The translations under genes were made by a program, and so were the position numbers. Source: CAZPLZ01 sp964587525 (GTDB lineage: Bacteria > Oederibacteriota > CAKKQC01). Taken from it: a stretch of DNA of 6,388 bases. Positions 1 through 4,455 of the stretch are shown here, piece by piece (the stretch's first letter is position 1; every line of letters begins with the position of its first letter). The stretch is taken from contig CAZPLZ010000187.1 in NCBI GenBank assembly GCA_964587525.1, positions 1 through 6,388 on the forward strand, written 5' to 3'. The notes under the pieces were generated by a model, which was given only the letters and a program-made list of their open reading frames with translations, was not told the origin of the DNA and ran no database searches.

Positions 1-2
1 TG

Positions 3-190
3 TCACTTGCTTAGTGAAGTTTTCCCCCAAAGTTCCTCCAACGAGGGAGAGCCGTGAAGCAACTGCGTCCTTTTTTTCAGCGTCTGGTGCTCCCGATAAC
101 GGTTACCCAGCTTCATCCAGACGGCTGCCAGGTTATACCAAACTTACTCTTGACACCAGCGGGGATTACTAATGTCCAAAGAACGCTCTT
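3..190 (-). pseudogene. Relic of a TPR-protein C-terminus (left copy)
   Basis: Read on the minus strand, 143 down to 3 is open and ends in TGA (3-5). It starts V-W-Y-N-L-A-A-V-W-M-K-L-G-N, which has the form of helix A of a tetratricopeptide repeat (W-x-N-L-x(3)-x-x-K-L-G), and continues with a charged tail ending S-L-S-K. The same frame continues upstream through a TAA stop (144-146) into N-P-R-W-C-Q-E, the usual N-P link before a TPR helix. No start codon or intact upstream gene is present, so this is a broken end and not a working gene. It aligns with the second relic at 1615-1784: both carry N-P, then Q-E-x-V-W-[YF]-N-L, then K-L-[GE]-[DN]. Several codon differences between the copies are synonymous (caa/cag, gag/gaa, gtt/gtg, aac/aat, ctg/tta), which supports former coding. 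The TPR family call is from memory of the motif. Confidence 0.45.
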
Positions 191-240
191 TCCTTTCACG
201 TGAGAGTAGTAGATCCCGCCCAGAATGGAGCAGCCCTGCT

Positions 241-278
241 CAAAAGAAAACCGTGCGAATTTTCTTTATCTCGCACGG
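241..278 (-). terminator. Intrinsic terminator of the propeller gene
   Basis: A perfect 8-bp stem (CCGTGCGA, 251-258, with TCGCACGG, 271-278) encloses a 12-nt loop. On the minus strand it is followed at once by TTTTCTTTTG (250 down to 241). It lies about 55 bases after the stop codon of the 334-1479 gene and faces the right way to end its transcript. On the plus strand only a short T run follows, so its main direction is minus. Confidence 0.8.
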
Positions 279-333
279 GCTTTCGGTGCAATTCTCAGTT
301 CCGTATTAATTCATAATGATGGACTATCCTTGC

Positions 334-1479
334 TTACAGTCCCGGACAGGCCAGCTGTCCACTTCGACGAAGTCGCTGGATTTGATTTGCGATCGCATCA
401 AGTTCTGCCTTCGCTGCTCTCGGGCTTGTCTCTGCCTTATCACAAGCCATCTGAATCCGGGCCAAGAGCATTCCACATATCCCTTGATTCGACCGACACG
501 CTGGCCCACAAAGCGCCCTTGCTGCACAAGTTAAAGTGTCACAAACATTACCACCAGGGAAAATAAACGACCCACTTGCAGGTACTGTTGGGCTGATCTT
601 GACTATCCGGTCACTTTGAGTTGCGTAAAGGTTTCCCTTCAGGTCTGTTGTAATAAAATCGCCGCGAGATCCACCATCAGCGAACAACGAAACAGCTCCA
701 TCGCTGAGTTTAATTTTGAAAATCTTTCCTGTAATTGTATTGACGAATATAAAACCCTGGAGAGCTGTTCCAGGCCTCCCAATTGCGATACCATCCGCTC
801 CGTTTCCAGGAATAGCTACAAATAAAGTGGGGGGACCTCCAGTACGCGCAACCTCCATTATACCCAAGTCTAAATCCGCTACGAAGATGCGCAATCCATC
901 ACATGTCACCGCAACCCCGTCTGGTCTTAAAAAGCCGTTGCGTGAGAATAGTCGCTGTAAAGCATTTGTGGAAGGAGTAAATCTCATCAAGCGCTTAACA
1001 AACTGCTCTGAAACAAACAGATCTCCACTGATTGGATCAGCTGCAATCCCCAGAGTGAGTCGCAGCAGCCCGTCTACGAGCGAGGTTTTGGTATTGGTTA
1101 CCAAATCTATCCGAAAAATCGCTCCAAGGTTAAATCTAGTTCCATATAGATTTCCATCATCAGCAAATGCCAGTCCATCCAGGTCGGCAGGCTTGATGAT
1201 AATATTGGCAGGAGAGACAACTCCTCCAGTAGATGGAAATCTGTAAAGCGCGTTGTCACCCTTGTTAACAATCACAAAATCGCCATTCGTAAGAACCACA
1301 ATCCCTGTCGGCCCCAAGATTCCTAATCCTTTCACGGTCGGAAATCCAGTAATAATATCTTGTTGAACAAATCCAGGTTCCAAAAAGGTAGTAAAAACAG
1401 CGTGGGTGCGGGAAGCCGTAAGTCCACACAGAAGTAAACTCATTGCCAACATTGTCCTTAGGGTGACCTTAACTTTCAT
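334..1479 (-). CDS. Secreted beta-propeller protein, SMP-30/gluconolactonase/NHL-like, with Cys-rich C-terminal tail
   Basis: The 381-residue product starts with a clear Sec signal peptide: basic residues (K2, K4, R8), a hydrophobic stretch (about 9-20) and a likely cleavage after T-H-A27. C18 lies in L-L-L-C and does not fit a lipobox. Residues about 40-308 are a run of propeller blades, with recurring patterns such as G-I-V-V-L-T-N-G-D, L-D-G-L-A-F-A-D-D-G-N-L-Y, P-D-G-V-A-V-T and K-G-N-L-Y-A-T. These are typical of SMP-30/gluconolactonase and NHL-repeat proteins. Residues about 310-381 form a separate helical tail with seven cysteines (313, 318, 324, 328, 335, 346, 378). The start is fixed by GAGGAGG (1488-1494), 8 nt before the ATG, the best ribosome site in the window. 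The gene stands alone, ends before its own terminator at 241-278, and is flanked on both sides by decayed TPR sequence. A binding or structural role outside the cytoplasm is likely. An enzyme role cannot be shown, because the metal-binding residues of true gluconolactonases were not identified. Confidence 0.85.
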   Translation of the reverse strand: MKVKVTLRTMLAMSLLLCGLTASRTHAVFTTFLEPGFVQQDIITGFPTVKGLGILGPTGIVVLTNGDFVIVNKGDNALYRFPSTGGVVSPANIIIKPADLDGLAFADDGNLYGTRFNLGAIFRIDLVTNTKTSLVDGLLRLTLGIAADPISGDLFVSEQFVKRLMRFTPSTNALQRLFSRNGFLRPDGVAVTCDGLRIFVADLDLGIMEVARTGGPPTLFVAIPGNGADGIAIGRPGTALQGFIFVNTITGKIFKIKLSDGAVSLFADGGSRGDFITTDLKGNLYATQSDRIVKISPTVPASGSFIFPGGNVCDTLTCAARALCGPACRSNQGICGMLLARIQMACDKAETSPRAAKAELDAIANQIQRLRRSGQLACPGL

Positions 1480-1487
1480 CTCTGTAT

Positions 1488-1494
1488 CCTCCTC
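1488..1494 (-). promoter_or_regulatory. Strong ribosome binding site of the propeller gene
   Basis: GAGGAGG on the minus strand, 8 nt before the ATG at 1479. It decides the start of that gene. It is notable because no comparable site precedes the three genes in the right part of the window. Confidence 0.8.
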
Positions 1495-1614
1495 AAAGCA
1501 ATTCAGTTTTGCCGAAGCTCATTTCGTATCATCGCCTCTAGCGGCAGCACAATGAACATATTAACCTCTCCGTTAAGGTAAACGCAATGGGCGAATACAT
1601 TAAGTATTGTTTAT

Positions 1615-1784
1615 TCACTTTTTGAGCTGACTTCGGAGGATCACAGAATGGGGATAGTATTTCAACCCATTTTGGAGCGCGACGTTCGCTTGAACCTTGA
1701 ACATGGTCCTCTAACTTCTTGTAGGCAAGAGACAGATTAAACCACACCGTTTCCTGATTATGGATTGCGCTTAAGGGACAGGTT
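1615..1784 (-). pseudogene. Relic of a TPR-protein C-terminus (right copy), frameshifted
   Basis: Three minus-strand reading frames together give one TPR-like tail. The first is L-S-L-K-R-N-P (1779 down to 1761, then TAA at 1758-1760). The second is N-Q-E-T-V-W-F-N-L-S-L-A-Y-K-K-L-E-D (1759 down to 1706). After a one-base shift near 1705, the third runs M-F-K-V-Q-A-N-V-A-L-Q-N-G-L and then K-Y-Y-P-H-S-V-I-L-R to TGA (1615-1617). This order matches a TPR: N-P link, helix A with W-F-N-L and A-Y-K-K-L, then helix B with a G-L-K-Y-Y-P ending. At least two frameshifts and no intact start make it a pseudogene. It lies upstream of the propeller gene and is homologous to the relic at 3-190. A 130-codon frame across 1538-1930 exists, but it reads through several unrelated pieces and is not taken as a gene. 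Confidence 0.5.
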
Positions 1785-1893
1785 CCATCCACTTCACTGC
1801 CCGTCGGGTTTTCGATTCTGGTACTAGGCCGATGCCAAGATTGATGCCAACTTTTTGGGCCGTAGATGCCAACATATGCCCATAGGCACCCAA
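1771..1893 (-). pseudogene. Possible relic of a tyrosine-recombinase C-terminus
   Basis: On the minus strand the frame from 1893 down to 1771 (TAA) reads L-G-A-Y-G-H-M-L, then K-V-G-I-N-L-G-I-G, then a basic tail. The Y-G-H-M-L piece resembles the region of the nucleophilic tyrosine in phage-type integrases (T-Y-x-H-x-L). From memory, endings like V-G-I-K-V-G-I occur at the C-termini of many integrases. The frame has a TGA just upstream (1894-1896), so at most about 40 codons survive. Its place about 160 bases from the tRNA-Gln fragment fits an island edge. The alternative is that it is one more TPR helix belonging to the adjacent relic. Evidence is weak. Confidence 0.22.
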
Positions 1894-1953
1894 TCACTGT
1901 CAGATCCGCCGGCGCTTCATCTCGCAACACAACGCGTCATTCCCCGAAATAGT

Positions 1954-1990
1954 AGAACCCGCGCGGATTTCCTTCATCCACGCGGGTTCT
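1954..1990. repeat. Long hairpin with 15-bp arms
   Basis: The arms 1954-1968 and 1976-1990 are complementary except for one position (C1964 against A1980), with a 7-nt loop. In a minus-strand transcript this position becomes a U-G pair, so the stem would be complete; in a plus-strand transcript it is a C-A mismatch. No T run follows on either side, so it is not a classic intrinsic terminator. It lies in the gene-free stretch between the decayed sequence and the tRNA fragment. It could be a remnant of a mobile element, a structured RNA end, or a recombinase-related site. Confidence 0.6.
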
Positions 1991-2048
1991 TAGCGCGTCT
2001 CACGGTTAGACCTCGCGCCCGACGGATCGCTTCCCCGGGCCCTCAACA

Positions 2049-2082
2049 CCAGGACACCAAACTTTGAAGTTGGGTGTCCTGG
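2049..2082. repeat. Near-perfect 34-bp palindrome over the tRNA-Gln anticodon arm
   Basis: CCAGGACACC (2049-2058) pairs with GGTGTCCTGG (2073-2082), and AACTT (2060-2064) with AAGTT (2067-2071). Of 17 positions only A2059/G2072 and the central T/G fail to pair. The tRNA fold itself uses a different pairing of the same bases. Symmetric arms around an anticodon loop are the usual form of a tyrosine-integrase core site. Confidence 0.6.
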
Positions 2083-2103
2083 GTTCGAGCCCCAGCTGGC
2101 CCA
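2051..2103 (+). tRNA. tRNA-Gln(TTG) 3' fragment, probable attachment site
   Basis: The end of the D stem (GGAC, A26), the anticodon stem CCAAA/GTTGG (one A-G mismatch at its loop end), loop C-T-T-T-G-A-A with anticodon TTG (2064-2066), a 5-nt variable region, T stem CTGGG/CCCAG with loop TTCGAGC (2084-2090), the 3' acceptor strand CTGGCCC and discriminator A2103 follow in correct order and spacing. No CCA is encoded. The 5' part is missing: no D-arm or full GGGCCAG strand lies at the expected distance. A GGGCC at 2037-2041 could pair with the acceptor end, but it is too close by several bases. The gene is therefore a fragment, or a tRNA with a deleted D-arm. Displaced tRNA 3' ends are the usual scar of integrase-mediated insertion. 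Confidence 0.6.
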
Positions 2104-2130
2104 AGTCTACATTTGATTATGCTTTGAGGT

Positions 2131-2179
2131 AAGAAACCTGGGCCGTCCCGTACCCAGCTAAGCAGCCTAATCAGGACGG
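2131..2179 (-). terminator. Weak possible terminator after the fuconate dehydratase gene
   Basis: On the minus strand, 20-70 bases past the stop codon at 2199, two alternative stems can form. One is CTGGG/CCCAG (2153-2157 with 2138-2142, 10-nt loop), followed by GTTTCTT. The other is CCGTCC/GGACGG (2174-2179 with 2143-2148) with a long loop. Stems are short and the T tract is broken, so this is only a candidate. Confidence 0.3.
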
Positions 2180-2198
2180 GGCTGGCGCAAACCCTCAT

Positions 2199-3500
2199 CT
2201 AAAGCTGCCGCCAGGCCTCCCCGTGCGGAAACTCATAACGGTCGAGCGATTCCGATTTCATGGTGCAACTGAACCCAGGTTGGGACGGCAGCATATACCG
2301 TCCGTTCTTGATAATGACCGGGTCGAGGAAGTGCTCATGAAGGTGGTCAACGTATTCCAGGATGCGGTTCTGAAGCGAGGCGCCAACGCAGATGTAGTCG
2401 AAGATGGCCAGGTGCTGCTCCAACTCGCATAGCCCAACCCCTCCCGCATGGGGACAAACCGGAACGCCGAACTTTCGTGCCATCAAAAGCACAGCGAGCG
2501 CCTCGTTGACTCCGCCCAGCCGGCAGCAGTCAATATTGCAAAACTGGATCCCGCCGTTCTGGAAGAGCTGTTTGAAGATCACGCGATTCTGTATGCATTC
2601 ACCGGTGGCTATGCCGATGGGTGCAATGGCTTTGGCAATCGCCACATGCCCGTACACGTCGTCCGGACTCGTCGGCTCCTCGATCCACAAGGGGTGGAAC
2701 GGTGCAAAGCGCTTCATCTTCTCGATGGTTTCAGCCACCTCCCAGCTCTGGTTGGCATCCATCATCAGTTTTCGATCAGGGCCGATCTCCTCGCGAATCA
2801 TGGCAGCCCGGCGGAGGTCGGCTTCAAGATCCGAGCCGACCTTCATCTTGAAGTGCTTCCAGCCCTGCCCCACGGCCTCACGGCAGAGGTGGCGCACCTG
2901 CTCATCCGTGTACCCCAGCCAACCCACGGAGGTGACGTAGGCAGGAAAACCGGTCTCCCGCATTTCCTTCTCGCGGGCAGATTTGGCCGGCACATTCCGG
3001 CGCAGAATATCCAGTGCCTCTTCAGGGGTGAGCGCATCAGTCAGATAGCGAAAGTCGATACAGGAAACGAGTTGCTCCGGTGTCATATCCACCAAGAGTT
3101 TCCACAGGGGCTTGCCTTCCACCTTTGCGTTGAGGTCCCAGAGAGCGTTGATAAGGGCGGCGGTGGCCAGGTGGATGACACCCTTTTCAGGGCCGAGCCA
3201 GCGCAGTTGGCTATCACTCGCGAGCGTACGCCAGAATGCGGCCGGATCAGCCATGATCGATTGCAACGCTTTACCCGTGACCAACGGCGCAAGGGCCCTG
3301 ATCGCCGCTACGCACACCTCGGTCCCCCGGCCGAGTGTAAACGCCAGGCCGTGCCCCTCCAGGCTCATGGGGCTGTCCGTCTTGAGGGTGACGTAGGCAG
3401 CCGAGTAGTCCGGATCGGAATGCATGGCATCAGATCCGTCACGGGTGGTGCGTGACATTGGAAAGCGGATGTCGCGGGTAACAACCTCAGTGATGGTCAT
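2199..3500 (-). CDS. fucD: L-fuconate dehydratase, enolase superfamily
   Basis: The 433-residue product matches L-fuconate dehydratase, which removes water from L-fuconate to give 2-keto-3-deoxy-L-fuconate in the non-phosphorylated L-fucose pathway. The N-terminal capping domain has the family signature D-G-S-D-A-M (21-26) and S-Q-L-R-W-L-G-P-E-K-G (97-107). In the barrel domain the K-x-K pair is K218/K220, the Mg2+ ligands are D248 (M-D-A-N-Q), E274 (W-I-E-E-P) and E301 (T-G-E), and the Asp-His pair is D324 (I-D) and H351 (P-H-A-G-G-V-G-L). From memory, these positions are the same as in the characterised Xanthomonas enzyme, so the protein has full family length and a complete active site. 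One small difference is T-G-E-C-I-Q where that enzyme has T-G-E-H-T-Q. The ATG overlaps the TGA of the upstream reductase gene (TGATG), with no clear ribosome site, so translation is probably coupled. Confidence 0.93.
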   Translation of the reverse strand: MTITEVVTRDIRFPMSRTTRDGSDAMHSDPDYSAAYVTLKTDSPMSLEGHGLAFTLGRGTEVCVAAIRALAPLVTGKALQSIMADPAAFWRTLASDSQLRWLGPEKGVIHLATAALINALWDLNAKVEGKPLWKLLVDMTPEQLVSCIDFRYLTDALTPEEALDILRRNVPAKSAREKEMRETGFPAYVTSVGWLGYTDEQVRHLCREAVGQGWKHFKMKVGSDLEADLRRAAMIREEIGPDRKLMMDANQSWEVAETIEKMKRFAPFHPLWIEEPTSPDDVYGHVAIAKAIAPIGIATGECIQNRVIFKQLFQNGGIQFCNIDCCRLGGVNEALAVLLMARKFGVPVCPHAGGVGLCELEQHLAIFDYICVGASLQNRILEYVDHLHEHFLDPVIIKNGRYMLPSQPGFSCTMKSESLDRYEFPHGEAWRQL

Positions 3501-4438
3501 CAGTTGTCACCGTTGTTTTCGGGTCGCCCCTCGATGTAAACCCAGTTGTGGATCGGCTTGAGAATCTCCTGTATTTCGTGCAACAGTCCATCGTCGATGG
3601 GCTTTCCCACCCACTCTCCCCACCGCGCGATGCGCTCCGGGTTGGCTGAGCCAGCAATGCAAGTGGCAAAGTCAGGGTTCCGGATGGAAAACTGAAGCGC
3701 GAGCTGGGAGAAATCCACACCTTTTGATCGACAGTACTCAGCCGCTTTTCGGCAGACCGCCTGGACCTCGGGAGAAAACCTGTACCCCGTCGGCAGCGGT
3801 CCGTCAGTCAGCAGGCGGCCAGCGAAGGGGGCTGCATTCATGATCCCCACCCCCTTGTTTTTTAAATAGGGGGCCAGGTCTCCAAGTTGCGTGTTCTGCA
3901 ACGTGTAGTGGTTGTATGAGAGGATCACATCCAGCTCGGTACGATCAAGGATATATTTAAAGATTTTCATCGGATAGCCGGAGACACCCACAAACCGGAC
4001 TTTGCCCTCCCGCTGGATTTTCCGGAGCGCCGGAAGCGTTTCCTCAACGATCCAGGACATCTCCACGAACTCGATGTCATGACACAGGCAGATATCGAGG
4101 TGCTCCACCCCCATGCGGCGCAGGCTCACATCCACACTCTCGGCAACACGGCGGGCCGAAAAGTCGAATTTGTCCGTATCGTACCTTCCAAGCTTCGTGC
4201 CGAGAACGTACCTATCCCGGGGGATGCCGCGGAGCGCAAACCCAAGCAGGGCCTCCGAAGTGCCGCGTCCATAGAAATGGGAGGTGTCGATAAAGTTCAT
4301 TCCGATGTCCAGCGCCACGCGGACGGATCGCATCGCCTCGTTCAAGTCGATCCGGCGGTACTCCTCCCCCAGCGAGGCAGCGCCGAAGCTGAGCACGGAC
4401 AACCTTAAGCCGGTCTTACCCAGTTCACGGTATTCCAT
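3500..4438 (-). CDS. Aldo/keto reductase, L-galactose/L-fucose 1-dehydrogenase type
   Basis: From the ATG at 4438 the product has 312 residues. It is a single AKR barrel with the full catalytic tetrad D51, Y56 (D-T-S-H-F-Y-G), K82 (G-T-K-L-G-R) and H120 (C-H-D-I-E-F). Stretches such as F-D-F-S-A-R-R-V, C-H-D-I-E-F, V-D-V-I-L-S-Y-x-H-Y and L-x-P-Y-L-K-x-K-G-V-G resemble plant L-galactose dehydrogenase, recalled from memory. L-fucose is 6-deoxy-L-galactose, so oxidation of C1 of L-fucose or L-galactose to the lactone with NAD(P)+ fits the fuconate dehydratase that follows in the operon. An upstream in-frame ATG at 4483 would add 15 residues unlike the family and overlap the divergent gene. The start at 4438 begins M-E-Y-R-E-L-G-K-T-G, the usual AKR beginning, and lies 7 nt after a TAGAAT -10 element, which suggests a leaderless mRNA. 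A lactonase would be needed between the two steps and is not seen here. Confidence 0.88.
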   Translation of the reverse strand: MEYRELGKTGLRLSVLSFGAASLGEEYRRIDLNEAMRSVRVALDIGMNFIDTSHFYGRGTSEALLGFALRGIPRDRYVLGTKLGRYDTDKFDFSARRVAESVDVSLRRMGVEHLDICLCHDIEFVEMSWIVEETLPALRKIQREGKVRFVGVSGYPMKIFKYILDRTELDVILSYNHYTLQNTQLGDLAPYLKNKGVGIMNAAPFAGRLLTDGPLPTGYRFSPEVQAVCRKAAEYCRSKGVDFSQLALQFSIRNPDFATCIAGSANPERIARWGEWVGKPIDDGLLHEIQEILKPIHNWVYIEGRPENNGDN

Positions 4439-4455
4439 CTGTATAATTCTAACCC
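4439..4455. promoter_or_regulatory. Divergent promoter with overlapping -10 elements
   Basis: The 17-bp gap between the two divergent genes contains TATAAT on the plus strand (4442-4447), 8 nt before the GTG at 4456. On the minus strand it contains TAGAAT (4451 down to 4446), 7 nt before the ATG at 4438. The two hexamers share two base pairs. Each lies at the distance that would place the transcript start on the start codon. No good -35 hexamer is visible on either side; such elements would lie inside the coding regions. No Shine-Dalgarno sequence precedes either start. Confidence 0.55.

Noticed and set aside
501..508. CTGGCCCA, identical to the acceptor end of the tRNA-Gln fragment, as a second att copy
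   Set aside because: Only 8 bases match, with no T-arm before it, and it lies within the propeller coding sequence; chance.
225..566. 113-codon open frame on the plus strand
   Set aside because: Runs through the terminator hairpin and antisense to the end of the propeller gene; no ribosome site or domain.
716..1246. 176-codon open frame on the plus strand
   Set aside because: Fully antisense to the propeller gene.
1425..1479. Propeller protein as a lipoprotein through C18
   Set aside because: Residues before the cysteine are L-L-L; a lipobox needs a small residue just before it. An ordinary signal-peptidase site after A27 fits better.
1538..1930. 130-codon minus-strand frame as an intact gene
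   Set aside because: It strings together pieces of several decayed frames; only the middle part resembles TPR, and that part is completed in another frame. Treated as pseudogene pieces.
2001..2047. GTTAGAC and CCTCAAC as ends of an integron attC site
   Set aside because: The two boxes are in the wrong order on both strands, and the second does not fit the RYYYAAC consensus.
1855..2067. 70-codon plus-strand frame
   Set aside because: Runs through the 1954-1990 hairpin and into the tRNA anticodon; no ribosome site or domain.
2448..3455. 335-codon open frame on the plus strand
   Set aside because: Lies entirely antisense to the fuconate dehydratase gene, whose product has all family residues. 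High G+C makes long antisense frames common, and the translation shows no recognisable domain.
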